Below are positions 12,886 through 26,231 of a stretch of DNA of 64,000 nucleotides, piece by piece. The notes under the pieces were generated by a model. That model saw only the letters and a program-made list of their open reading frames with translations, searched no databases and was not told the DNA's origin. Location of the stretch: the NCBI RefSeq assembly GCF_964204645.1, contig NC_134026.1, positions 9,931,450 through 9,995,449 of the forward strand, given 5' to 3'. The position numbers were made by a program, and so were the translations under genes. The DNA is from Tubulanus polymorphus (taxonomy: Eukaryota; Nemertea; Palaeonemertea; Tubulaniformes; Tubulanidae). Each line of letters opens with the position of its first letter. Positions within the stretch are counted from its first letter, which is position 1.

Positions 12886-13415
12886 TTAATGAGCTTCCTT
12901 TGTTATTTGAATTCAATGAATATAACCTTGACTTTTTGTATCGATATAAGAAACAGACAATTATGTATGTACGATTCTTGTAAATAAATGAGAATGTATC
13001 ATAGTCTTGCATTATTGTATGCATAATCTTATATTTCGATTTTGAGGAATACTTTTTGGTCTATGTTTTTGAGTATACAGATTAACACTAGGCACATCGA
13101 GAGATGATCAAATTGAAAATTGGTGTGATTAGGCAACTAGGCCCAGTAGTCTAGGGACACCAATCTAAATATCAGACAATCCACTGTTCTATGGTGAACA
13201 TATTTAGCGAAGCCAAGGACTTCGAAACTCAACATTATGGACCATGTCATTAGCAACTTTGTAGTAAATTGATAGCAGTTATAGTATAGAAATATGCTTA
13301 GGGTACGACATTTTTCAAGCTTCTACCTCGTGTGCGCACATCTTACAGTCAAACCTCGTTATAACGCCACCATCAGGACCTGGCTTATTTTGGCGTTATA
13401 ACAAGAATGGCGGTA

Positions 13416-14903
13416 CAGTAGACTCCTCTCAACTCGAATCCTATAAGTCGAAAATCCGTTCAAATCTGCATATGTTGAAATTTTTTTTCTGTGTCCTATT
13501 TAAATTCACTCTACTCAAAATTACTCAACTAGAATATTCATTCAACTCAACTATTTTTTACCAAAATTATGTTCAAACTTCTCTCAACTCGAATATCTGA
13601 ACGATCTTGTGGTAGCAAACACAATTATCGATTAAAAACATGCATGTGTTTATGCAGCTATCAATCAGCTGTCTGTGCCCACCCCCTCAGACGATAGACG
13701 TCAACCTTGTCGATGCTTTGACGATCAGTTTTTGCAAGGATGGCGAAAGCCTGTCGATAACATGCGTAAGGATGTGTCGTTTGGATGTTGAATGTTGAGC
13801 ATTATGAACTAGGGCAGAATGGCGAATGTCTGTTGATATACATGTATTGCCATTGAAATAACGATCTGTCTGTGTGATTTTGAAATAGTGTCAATGATAT
13901 TCTTAAGTTTAATCATGAACAGGATTTGAACAGTACATACACGTGATAACTATGGTACCATGGATTTCTGAAATATACACAGTTACACAAATGAGTTTGA
14001 AGTTTACAATTGTATCAAATTAGATATTTTACCACCTGCCCTTCATCCTATAAATACAAGAAACATTATGTATTTTTCATCATCTCATCACTGCGAACAA
14101 AATAAACCTCAGTCTAAGTGAGAAAGCTAAAGAGCACTTTTATGTTTGAAATAACTTCATTGAGATTGACAGAATACAATATGAGGTCAAATGATTATAT
14201 CTTAAGTACCACAACAAAATTTAAACTTGTCCATGTCCATCTCTCATGAATTTTCACAATAATTTTTCAATTTGTTCAAATTGAATAATCTGAGGGTTGC
14301 GTTTCAAACTTTATAATAGTCTGAACGGTGGCGATGTCTCTCTTGGATATTGATGTTAGTGATAGGCTTGTGCCTGAAATCCTTGGCATATTGGTGATAT
14401 CCTGGCGAACCTTGTTTCTTTATCTGGTTTAGTCTTGACAATCAGTTTTTTTAAGGATAGCGTTAGCCTGTCGATTGTCTGAGGGGGGTGGGTACAGACA
14501 GCAGATTGACAGCTGCATTACTGCTATAATTAGTAGGTTACCGTAACGATCCCTCTACAATTAAGACGATAACATGTACATTGCTCACTAAGACATTGTC
14601 ATCCAGTACGTACATAAACACACTCCAGCAAGCCGCCATTTATGATCGTTCATTTTTCATCACACCAAGTAAATTTTTGGCGGTAAAAAGTGAGACTAAA
14701 CACGCTTTGTTTTAACTAAATTTTCTGAAAATCAAGCATCTAACTGACAAACAAACCATGTAGGATCGATATTGAATCATTTATTTAGGTTTAATTTCTT
14801 AATCATTTTGGCCAATTTCGTAAAAATCCCAATTCGAATTCCGCTTAACTCATTGATTTTTTGCTTCTGGTCCCAATGAATTCGAGTCGAACAGAGTCTA
14901 CTG
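13416..14903. mobile_element. TA-flanked Tigger-like element nested in 13346-15397
   Basis: The ends are CAGTAGACTCCTCTCAACTC and GAGTCGAACAGAGTCTACTG, inverted and flanked by TA at 13414-13415 and 14904-14905. A second inverted pair lies further in: the region around 13650-13710 (TCAATCAGCTGTCTGTGCCC, CCCCCTCAGAC) pairs with 14475-14515. The TA duplication and CAGTAG ends fit the Tc1/mariner-pogo group. I find no transposase frame. Confidence 0.7.
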
Positions 14904-15033
14904 TAAAAAGAAATGCTCGATATGATCCTCCAAATAATTACCAAAAGCAAATTATCAATGCATTACCACAGGAATGTATAATAAAGTGTGGCGATGGGCG
15001 GAAAGCGAGGGGCGTTATTACTGGAGCATTTAA

Positions 15034-15308
15034 CCCTTTCAGTGCGTCTACACCGCAATGCGATGTACGAATCAGTGATGGATTTTCCTGCGGTGTATTG
15101 ATTTAATTAGTAATTACTAATTATTTCTCCTGAAAGATGGCAGCAACTGTCAAACATAGTGAATTATTAGTAACTAACGGTATACCGCGCCATGGTGTAG
15201 ACTCATTATAGTGCTATTCCCGTTATTCAACACACTAGGGTGGAATTTTTCAGAATTTTCAAATTATCTTCAGCACTATAGGGTATTAATTAGCCAGCAC
15301 TGAAAGGG
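15034..15308 (+). mobile_element. TTAA-flanked piggyBac-like MITE, copy 2
   Basis: Same family as 12599-12885. It has TTAA at 15030-15033, ends CCCTTTCAGTGCG and GCACTGAAAGGG, and TAAA (one change from TTAA) at 15309-15312. It is inserted within the outer Tc1/pogo-like element, to the right of the nested Tigger-like one. Confidence 0.75.
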
Positions 15309-15614
15309 TAAACACTAAATTAGATACAGCTGAACAGTGTGACAGCGGTAGGTGAGAATGGCGGTAATATGAGGGCCGTTATAATGAGGTTTGACTATAT
15401 ATTGCCGATGACCTCCTACCTTACATACGCAACAATTGATCAGGTAGTATAAAACATAAACACCTCTTAGTAGGCTACTGGTCTGTTTATTAAAGTATAA
15501 ATAAAGCTTTGATCATTTGAAATGTATTTTGGGTACATGTCCTGTCGTCAGGTTAAATGAATAATCTGATAAGGAAACCAAGATCCAAGCGATGTAAAGC
15601 CAAAGGGAGCGTTC

Positions 15615-16035
15615 ACAAATTACGTACCACAAAATCTCCCGTTTTTCTGATCCCCCCTCCCCCCTTGTACCACCTTTGTACCAAATTCACTGACCCTCCT
15701 CTTAGGTACGTACCATCGCACCCATGACCACCCCCCCCCCCCCACCAATTATATTGATGCAAAGAACACAAATCAAAGAAAATATAAATACCTGATTTCA
15801 TTAATGATGTAACAAAAGAATTAAGCAAGTATTGTTTATTGATTTTATATACCGGGTACTAAAAGCCGATAAAACACAAACGGCTATTTTCATTTGAGTT
15901 TGGTACATAAAGTACGTACCAAGATTGATTAATACCCCCCTCCCTCAAAGTACGTACCTTTTTTGCTGACCCGTGTCCCCCCCATGTACCACTTTGTACC
16001 AAAATTCAGTAACCCCCCTCCCCCCCAATGGAGGT
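15615..16035. repeat. C-rich block with repeated GTACGTACC
   Basis: Several units combine CCCCCCTCCCCCC runs, TGTACCAC, TTTGTACCAAA and GTACGTACC, once near 15620-15730 and again near 15910-16030. It may be a diverged tandem pair or a SINE-like repeat. There is no coding content. Confidence 0.5.
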
Positions 16036-16042
16036 CTTTAAA

Positions 16043-16125
16043 ACTTCCCAATATAACTGGATTCCATCTATGTCCGTCCGTCCGCAATAGCCCGCTGAGA
16101 CTTAAGTGCCAAGTAGGCTAAAGCC
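16043..16125 (+). repeat. Terminal fragment of the 1-kb dispersed family
   Basis: Matches the right end of the copy at 38441-39537: AAAACTTCCCAATAT, CTGGATTCCATCTA, a GTCCGTCCGTCC run, AATAGCCC and a final AAGTGCCAAGTAGGCTAAA. Only about 80 bp remain. Confidence 0.6.
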
Positions 16126-16588
16126 CGCTAGGAATAGAGTGGGAACAAGCTTTTCTTCAATGCCTGCCCACCCGGATGGACAAAGGTGATGCCACTCCGC
16201 CTCGGGGCCTTCGGCCGAAGGGTAAAAAGTTAAACCAAGACTTCAATTCAACAATGGTGAATGTGTGAAGCATCACTTCCAGACTGCAGATTGATATCTG
16301 CATCAACAACAATGCAACAATTACCAGCATATTTATTACGTGGAAACTACAGAATTAATTGCATTTCATAAAATGATTTATTTGCATACCTAGTTGAAAT
16401 TATGCATATTACACCATTCGCTGGAAGGTACACAGCATGGGTATTCTTAATTAAGATATCCTGTTCAATAATGACTGTTACAATAATAAATGATGATTAT
16501 GATAAACGTACCAGTAGATAATAATTATAATGAATAATCACAAATTTACACCAGTTTTGTGGATATACAAGCATTAATAGAACAGAAG
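16126..16588 (-). other. CIT: Probable 3' UTR of the citron kinase gene
   Basis: Sequence directly downstream of the citron stop codon on the minus strand. AATAAA occurs on that strand at 16377-16382 and 16332-16337, about 210-255 nt past the stop, and either could be the poly(A) signal. The UTR end is inferred, not seen. Confidence 0.4.
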
Positions 16589-16718
16589 TTATACATCTGA
16601 GCTGACTTTCAGTTTTTTACTTTCCGGAGTGTATTGCAATATGACAGTTGGACCCAATGAATCTGTATATCCAGATTGCGATGAATGTGGCTGTTTGGCT
16701 CCTTTTTTTCTTGTTGAA
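16589..16718 (-). other. CIT: CIT exon 38: C-terminal tail with PDZ ligand
   Basis: The last coding exon, 43 codons including TAA at 16591-16589. It starts with a Ser and basic stretch ([14 protein letters not shown]) and ends VSSDV. The final four residues SSDV fit a class I PDZ ligand (S/T-x-hydrophobic). Mammalian citron ends QSSV and binds PDZ proteins such as PSD-95, so the motif type is kept although the preceding tail is much shorter. Confidence 0.85.
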
Positions 16719-19700
16719 CTGAATAAAAGAATAAAATTTTGTACAGAATAAATGGATAGGTTGATGTAAGATAGAGTAATAAGTTGCTGAATGGATTAGA
16801 CGCTTAGCATTTCAATTTGGTAGAATCAGTTCTTTAGTTGTCAATGCAGAAGACTCTGCTCAAGATCTTTTTGGTGGAAATTTGTACAAATTGGAATATT
16901 ACAATTGTATATATAGAGCAGAAAAATAATTCATTCAACAAAATTTCGAGTAAAAGAAACGGTTATTTATAAAGCATTGAATTTGGGAAAGAAACATATT
17001 TGAAACCAAAACTCTTGTTTGAATCCTTGTGGCAGAAGTTCAAATTAAATTTCTACCCAACGTAAAAGGTTTCTTAACCAGAATGCTATGAATGACCTAA
17101 AGATTTTTCTCCAGCATTTTCAATGTTTCTTTCAGCTTACTTAACATCTTATTTACCTGCCAGGAATATTTTGAGACATAGGCTGGCTGTTTTCCTTTTC
17201 ATTTTCACATTGATCTTTAATATTGCCTTTCAAACACATCACATCTAGGACATTGTCATGACTCGAAGCGACGTACACAGCACCATCAACAAATGCTGGA
17301 CCGAGATAATGAGGACTGGGCAGGTCTAACGATGCTTGACAACTTCTTCAATTGAAAAACAATTTTTATTATATAGAATGAGCATGAGCAAAATGAAGTC
17401 AGCATAACTGAGACCATCATTATGTTAACGATCTATCCACGATGAATTACCTTAAAATATGAATGAAACTCCAATTCCTAACTGGGTATTAAGTTTCAAA
17501 CAAATTGGTCAAGAATCGAAAGCTCTATTGTGTTAATGTTGTTTTTCCACATGGAGTTATAGAAGGAAACAATATTGTATGGCGGTGGCAGACAAACATA
17601 AACAAAATCAATGCCCCGTCCTCGAATAGAAATACACGTTTCATTTAACGTTTATTGCTCTAGTGGTTTTGTTTTGACCAGAATAACAGTACACTCGCCT
17701 TGTACCCGATATACAATGCTGATACAGCATTCGTAATCAGGAATTTGCTCTGGAATTGCTTTTTTAAAACCAGTACCCGTACATATTTACATATTCATTC
17801 AAAAGCAGCTTTCATGACGACTTACCTCCAGTCACCTGTACAACTCAAAACATCGATCACTTGAAGAGAGTTGAATAGTACAACGAACAGGTATGGCTTA
17901 CGATAAACTGAAAAGACAACAAAGATGTCATTAGTGGAATCATGTTAGAGGCGAGTTGAGATATGAGGATGTTCTGTCATAATCCGCCTGCACCCTATTA
18001 CAATAGCAACAACAATTTTTCCACTAATAGAGGAGCAGTCCAACTACCCTAGACTTCACTCAATATTCTTTTAACCCCTTAAAGGTTACAATTGTTTCTG
18101 TTTCCATTTTCCCAGTTTCAACTAATTGCACAAAAATGCGCTGAAATTTCACAATTTTCCGGACGCTCGTTTTTGGTTCTTGTCGCTCTCCTTTCCTTTT
18201 TTCAGTATATTTGCCTAAAAATATTAGTTGACTGAAATCTAAAGTTGCTCCAGGCACCTGGCATATAAGAGAGATGGGAATTCCCCACGGATACGCGTAT
18301 TTCGGTATTGAAAAATAGTCCAAAAATGATGTAAAAGTACAGGGGGAGGGGGAGGGGGTGATGATCCCACTCAATTGATCTGGCGCGATCAGTAATCGGG
18401 TGAACTGTAAAAGCGTTCAGCGCCTGTTTTACTTATCGTCGCATATTGCATTTCAATGCATATTCATTGCAACACTGATTTTGTATCTACTACAACGATG
18501 TGTATGTATTTTATTGATCGGTTGCGGACAGACACATGCGCGGCAACAGTAGTAATGTATATAGGCCTACTGCCTATGTTGCCGCGTGCATTCATGGCGA
18601 ACGCCTTCAGATATTATAGACTGTGATGATGATTTTTTTAGTGAGCATACATCGGCGCATTTAACTGCAATTATTCAGGGCTCCTGTCATAATCCGCCTG
18701 CACCCTATTACAATAGCAACAACAATTTTTCCACTAATAGAGGAGCAGTCCAACTACCCTAGACTTCACTCAATATTCTTTTAACCCCTTAAAGGTTACA
18801 ATTGTTTCTGTTTCCATTTTCCCAGTTTCAACTAATTGCACAAAAATGCGCTGAAATTTCACAATTTTCCGGACGCTCGTTTTTGGTTCTTGTCGCTCTC
18901 CTTGTCTTTTTTTCAGTATATTTGCCTAAAAATATTAGTTGACTGAAATCTAAAGTTGCTCCAGGCACCTGGCATATAAGAGAGATAAGAATTCCCCGCG
19001 GATACGCGTATTTCGGTATTGAAAAATAGTCCAAAAATGATGTAAAAGTACAGGGGGAGGGGGGAGGGGGTGATGATCCCACTCAATTGGTCTGGCGCGA
19101 TCGGTAATTGGGTGAACCATAAAAGCGTTCAGCGCCTGTTTTACTTATCGTCGCATATTGCATTTCAATGCATATTCATTGCAACACTGATTTTGTATCT
19201 ACTACAACGATGTGTACGTATTTTATTGATCGGTTGTGGACAGACACATGCGCGGCAACAGTAGTAATGTATATAGGCCTACTGCCTATGTTGCCGCGTG
19301 CGTACATGGCGAACGCCTTCAGATATTATAGACTGTGATGATGATTTTTTTAGTGAGCATACATCGGCGCATTTAACTGCAATTATTCAGGGCTCGACCC
19401 GGAATGCATGAGATGCTGAATGTCATCGAATGAGGATGTACCACATTGGTAATAGCCATTACCTTCCAAAATATAAAAGTCGTTCATGGGTTCAAGATTG
19501 CTCTAGGTGCCCGGAAAATACTTGAAATTTCTAAAATTTTCTAAAAAAGTCGCTTACCAAATGACACGGGTAATCCATTCCATTTCATGTCATCACCTCG
19601 AGATCTTCTTCCATGGCCATCGACAAATACACCAAATTCTGATGAGACAATAGTTAAAGATTAGTAAAAATATGCTTAAACAAACTGACGAATGTCATTA

Positions 19701-22700
19701 CTGTTAGAGACTTTCATTACTTTAGACTGGAAATGTAATTGAATCCAAATGACTGCATTTGACAACGCTATTTTCATTGATAAGCCATTTTGATTATACA
19801 GGGTGTCTTAGAAAATATGTTTCCCTTTGCCTTAAGGTTACTAATTCATTAACTATGATTTTGATTATTATTTTTGGGGGTAAAGTTGATAGACCTGGAT
19901 GTTAACTTGAGAATGAAATGTTGAGAATGAAATGTTGAAATGCAAAAATAAGTCATGCACGGCTGAGCACTAGCAGGTTTATGAATCGCCATTAAAATGC
20001 TGTCTAACCAAATTTGCAGATTGTTCCATTGTGTATGTCTATTGTTAAATGACCACCTGCCTGTTGGAAAATTGATTTAAAATCACAAAATCATTGAATT
20101 TCACTCCTTGTGATGTTGTTTCCTGTTGGGAAATATAAAATCTAAGTAATTCAAAAGACTATCAGCAGGAATCAAGGAGTTAGTGTCCAGAAAGTAACAG
20201 ATTTTGAGAAATACTGAATCTGATGTATCAAAATTCAATGTTGAGCTTAACTGTGCATTGGTAAAAAGGTGATGACATTGAATAAGTCCCAGAGAAGCTT
20301 AATTAGTCATGAGTACCAACAATTTTATCAAGTAGAAATCTGCTTCAGTTGATTTAATTGTCTCGACTCAAATTATGTGAAGTGAAAGCGGAACATTTAT
20401 CAATAAACCTATATAGTGCAATATTCCATATTTCTTGTATTGGTTCGACTCCATTTTAAGGACCATTCAAAAACATGGTATGCTCAGCCATGCAAGACTT
20501 ATTTCTTGCATTTAAACATTCCATCCTCGAGAAAACTTCCAGGTCTACCAACCTACCACCTAAAAATCTAATTTCAATTATAGTTAATGAATAAATAATC
20601 TTTATGCTGCGGTAACACATTTTTTGAGACACCCTGTATATAACGTAGGATATAAAAAGATGTAACATCCTACAGCTTCCAGATGCCTAGGCAAAGTGGA
20701 GAAGCTCCGCTAACAATAATTTGATATGTTTCTGCATGGTCATTCTGTGGAGCACCCAATTGAGGAACACTTCATCATCACAAAATGAGTATAATTCGTC
20801 AGTCACCCTTAACCCCTCCTCTTAAGGGATAACAACTACTTATCTTATTCCTTGAAATATATATTACATCAAATGTAATGTATAATGTATCACTCACCAT
20901 GGAAACAAATCAGATATTCTTCGGGCTCTTCGGACACTTGATAGACTGCGATCGGAAAACTGTCGAATGTTGCTGCACCGAACACAGCATACGCTAATGA
21001 ACTATCTCTTTTGTCCAGGAATTCTGAATCGTGTAAGATAAAGAATATGCATTCACCTTCTGTATCTCAAACAAGAAACAAAATTCTTAATATGGATTTT
21101 CCAGAATTTACATGATATTGTATGTTTAATCCAGTATCAAAATTAAACAGTGGCACTCTAGCAGAACAAATGAAAAAAGATTGAAAATTTATCTAATTCA
21201 AATGATGGGAAAAAACTGACTTTACAGATAATTAAATCGAAAATAAGGACGGAAAATATCAAGAAACAAACGTAACTGCATGATGATGCATCGTGAATAA
21301 GGTAGTGGGTTTTCCCCACTGACATTCCACTTTCATGGTGTGACGCTGATTTAATTCATTTCATACACTGTGTACGAAGTTTGTAAGCAAATTTATTTTC
21401 GTAAATTGAACAATTTTCCAAGATTTACCAAGATTCCAAGATTTACTTCCTCCTTTCCTAATTTCACTGCCCTTCTATAAAATTCACTGCTTTTCACGGC
21501 CGCCCGCGACGAATCCTGGCAGTTGAATCATAAGCAGTCTATTTCCAAGATAGACTGATTGCTGGTCCCATGCAATATGGGATGAGACCGGTAACAAGTC
21601 TATTTCCAAGAAAACTAGGTCACACACCAGGCGCGCTTTTCGTATACATACACAGATCAATACACTACATAGCAGCGAGTCTATATGACCATGACGCGCA
21701 CGTGCATGAATATACGTAAAAAGGCATGTGTTCTCCCGAAACGAAATGTAGTTCCAACAACAAATAAAAACTAAATTAATAAATAAGCAACGCATTCCGA
21801 TGAAATTCAATAGGGTTAGAGATTTTGTATTAGCATCGAATGTTTTGAAAGTTCCGAAGAGAAACAAAGCCTTGTTTGGAAGTTATTTTGTACCAAAGGA
21901 AGTAAGTTTCATATGTCGTAGCAAAAATGTACTTCGCTAAAGCGAAAGTCCATAAAAATAATCAGCACGAAGCAGGCATTCTCAAACCTACAGATATCAA
22001 TTCCTCAGAGCCTCTGTAAGTAACCCCTTTTTTACATTCATCAATGTTTTGCAAAGTATTGCGGTTGAAAGTGCAGTGATAAAACATAATGACTGATGTT
22101 TGTAGTATATCGGTATTATTAGTTCATTTTCATATTAAATGTCTCGGGTAAGGTCCTGAACACAAGGCGACACCTGAACTGATTAAAATGTAGATACATA
22201 TATCCACAGACACACGGTCGGCCAACAGATAGATAAAACTTCGTTAGTATACACATGCCGCTAACGAAAATGATCGCATTTAAAAATAGATCGGGGAACG
22301 CTTTTAAGGTCATACCAATCTATCCTTAAGATGCTGGTAAACCAGTGATCATACTCACCCCCCCATTTTTTCAACGGATTTGCATAGATCTGGGAAATGA
22401 TCAAAATTGATTGAAAAGGCGGAAAATTATCATCCCTGATATCAAGAAAATCCATTGAAGCGTCTTGACAACTTCTAAAAATACCTGGATTTTGTCTGTC
22501 GATAAAATGGCCGGATATACATACGATAAATTAACTCAATAATTTACTGGAAAGCTCAATTACCTCTCATTGAGTAGTCGCTAAAATCAATACGATATAG
22601 TTTTTCTGCACTGATGAGTAATCCATTTGTAGTGAATAGAATACAGCTACAGGGTTCAATTGTTGGCAGTTCCTTGAAAAATTAATCAGGAAATTGTTAA

Positions 22701-25700
22701 AATGCGATATCGATCGGTTTCCACCAACATAGGCAGTAAATTTGAGCAAAAAGATTGCTAACTTTTCAAAATGTGTTTCATTGATATCCACCACAGGCAG
22801 GTTTATTGGAAATCACTGAAATGCTCTATCGATAACTCGAGTGTTGTAAAATTGAATTTTGTCTCCAGAGTTAACTGCTACTCAAAACTGAACTAATCTG
22901 ACTCTAGCAAATTCTGGAATGTGGTCGAGAGGTATGTTTTTCATAGGCAAATGGGTCCAGCAAGAGCTGAATTTTGTTGACAATATGGAGAGGCTATAGT
23001 ATGGGGAGTTATTCATGTCTTGCTGTATGCTTAAGCTTAAATGAATCTTAGGGTTTTTTTTTTCAAGTAATAATGTTACTGAACCCCTGTAAGAGGAAGG
23101 TTCTTATATTCTATTTTCACCCTCCAAACGTTGCCACACAGAAGTATTTGTGGAAAGTAAACAATTAAATGGCCTAGCCTTTTATTAGTCAAAAGCAAAA
23201 CAATTCTAACCTTTCTGATGCAGAACGATGACAATCCGGTGTTGTATTTCAAAATGCAGACTTTCATAGGAGTAGCTAAACATAAATAAGTGATGTCATC
23301 TTCAAACACTTTGCATTCGGCCAATGTGCAGCCGGATACATTCTCTACGGGTTTAGGCAGCACCGACACTGGCTGCATGATAAACCCTTGCTCTATCCTC
23401 GACAGCAGAGTTTTCATTTCCAGTGTAAAAACCAAGCGTTCTTCACCTGAAAAAAAGTCACAAATATCATCCTGGCTGGCGGCTAAATAGTTGCGAGTTA
23501 CACTTGTTTCCCTTCTTGAATAGTACTAAAAGTACACTAGAGGGACTGAGCCCCACGTCTACTGGTAATAACTGGAATTCAATCAACAGTGTTTTTCTAA
23601 TACTGTAGACATCATATGACCGACCAAGTACTAAAAGTTCTCAATCACTTTTTGAGTTAGTTTTTTTAAAGCATGGTTACTGCTCCAAGCAATGATGGGA
23701 CTCCCTATTTTTAGCTTAAGTAGCTATAGTATATACACCATAATGTATATCATTTTGAGTTTTGTTGAGTTGGTTAGAATATACAGAAACGAAATATAAG
23801 CAGTTGCTAAAGACAACTTTACCACTCAATGTCAATTAAAAAATTGGAACTGGGTGTCCCAAGGTAAATACACCTAAGTATTTGTCACTCTACCTCCAAT
23901 GGTTCATACGTACCTGCAATTAGAACTACTATTCTCAACTGTTCAACTGTAGATATGTGATAGACATGAGTTAATCCTTCGATGCTGATCGGAGTATCAC
24001 TTGAATCTGGAGATAGCCTATGAGCGAACAAACCGTCATCGGCACCAATCAGTAAAATCTGTCAAGAACAAGGCAGGCAAATGAGGATGCAGTAGGTAGC
24101 AAATATATCATAATTGTCCAATAATTGGGCCTCTAGTATCACATTTCCACTTGGCTTTAAAAGGTGTTATTATCAGCATAGTTTGAACTGAGAATTATAT
24201 TCTATAACTGGCAATGCTACTGTAGGACTCCGCAGTGAACTTTGGTAATCAATGATTCTAATTGTGGTAAGCAAGGATCCAACAGGTGGCGATCCATGAT
24301 ATATAAAATTCTATGAATTATAAATAAAAATCACGCCAAGTATATATGTACTCGAAAGATTAGTCAGAGTTCATCAAGAGACATGATTTGCCTTTTTATG
24401 TGTAGGCTAAAAACCTAGATGAAAGGTTATTGAATATAAATCAAATTATCCGTTGCAGAAATTTGATTTTGGGGACCTTGTGACCAGAACTGTCATCAAA
24501 GGCCGTAGTAATATCTATACAAGTACATTGTTCTAGCACAGGGCTGACACAAAATAAGTTAGTGTTATTTTGTACTAAAAGCACAGGGCTTTCACAATTT
24601 GATGAGGTGTGCCACCAAAATTTTTTTTCACCTTTTAACTCCCAATAATTGAAGGTATTTCCAATATACGGTACAGCTTAGAATTAATAAACTTTGAAAA
24701 TTGCGCATTGTTTACATGTTGAATGCATCGCATTCTCGTTTATCATTCCAATTCGAACGCATCGTACACCTGACTGGGACGCATTTTAAAGCCGATACAA
24801 CGATATACGCTAGGCATTTAATTTCTTTCCAAAACCCCAATCGATTTCCGTTTTAAAGGTAAACGAAATGAGAAAATAAACGTTAACAAAGTCGATGTTC
24901 AGTTAATTCTAAGCTGTACTGTATGAGCAGTTTTGTTTCCCAGCTTGTCCCTTTCATCATATTGCTGATGGCAAACTTGTTCCAGTGTTGGTTTGTCTTG
25001 ACATGGCTTTTTTCAAAATATTTCAACCAGAAAGAAACTTTCCATGATGGGTTTCTGTGTAATTGTTTCTGTTTCATTCACCGAACTCGCTGTCAAAAAG
25101 GCGATTCTCGATATAAATAGTAATGGGTTTTCCCCGCGGGATACCCGCTTTGGGAAAGGCACCTGAATCGATGCTACGAGTTCGAATCCCAATATTTAGA
25201 CGTAATTTATTATTCTTTGAAATAAATTCTTAGAATTTCTATTTATGATAGGATGTGCAGGTTTTGATTTGGTAATGATGTTTATAAAAGTTAACCTCTT
25301 AAGGTATTGTTTTCTATCTATAATTTGTGACGGATTAGTTTCGATGCTCCTCACAACCCGCCCCACCACGTGTCACTTATTCACGGACACGCGGATTGTA
25401 TCATTTGTAATAGGCCTACCACATGAAAGAGTCCATGGCCTACCGTAGGATAGTAGGGCCTACCGATCACGCTATGTGCAATGAAAGTAGTGTTTGAATA
25501 AAACAAATTTTTAATGAAATAAACATTATTTATCATAATTAATCAATAGATCAGGTGCCGCCTAAATAATTGTTTGTTTCTGAAATTTGTACAAAACCCT
25601 GCGACTTCGTCATGTCTTGTGACCCTGAAAATACTAGAAGAATCATCGGTAAGCTTATAAAACAGCGAGGTCAACATAGTAACAACAACTTCGGGGATTG

Positions 25701-26183
25701 AAAAAAAAAACTCGAAAGAATTATTTCTTATACTGATGAGTTATACTGATGGGGAGTAGCGACCGTCATTGACACCGGTTATTTATCCATTCACTATCAA
25801 ATGTGACGAGCCCAATAAATGATTGCGCATAGATTCGGCCTCTCAGCATTTAGCACAGCAGTTCCGAGAAGTGTTAAGACCGATCAGCGCGCGCGCTATC
25901 TAAAACCGGTGCTAGTACGATCAATATCTACAGGTATATACGTGTTCAGTATTACACAGCGAGTACCAGTATGTTGATCGAGCGTCGTCGTAGCAACGCG
26001 CTATACAGCGGCTTGAACTAGCGAGTAACGTTAATTATCTTTTAACCAAATTAGAGCACTTATAACCATCGGAATCAAATATAAACCAAGCTGCACCATC
26101 TACATCAAGTAGAGAATACCTGTGTGAAATTACAGAATTGTCGGTCCACACAAACAGCTTAAATCGTGTCATAAAGAAACATC

Positions 26184-26231
<48 letters not shown>

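Larger units (their letters stand above)
13346..15397. mobile_element. Tc1/pogo-like element carrying nested insertions
   Basis: The left end CAGTCAAACCTCGTTATAAC (13346 on) and the right end GTTATAATGAGGTTTGACTA (to 15397) are inverted repeats, with TA immediately outside each. The motif GGCGTTATAAC is repeated just inside the left end. Most of the 2052 bp is made of two later insertions (13416-14903 and 15034-15308), so the element itself is only a few hundred bp. No transposase is present. Confidence 0.7.

Noticed and set aside
9635-16125. A clustered multi-gene or defence-like system between the two genes
   Set aside because: The region resolves into transposons and plain AT-rich DNA with no supported genes.
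21484-21867. 127-codon open frame on the minus strand
   Set aside because: No domain, poor composition and located inside a citron intron; it overlaps a short repeated motif. Treated as chance.
25115-25200. Possible functional tRNA gene
   Set aside because: A box B is present but no acceptor stem or full cloverleaf can be formed; better read as a SINE fragment.
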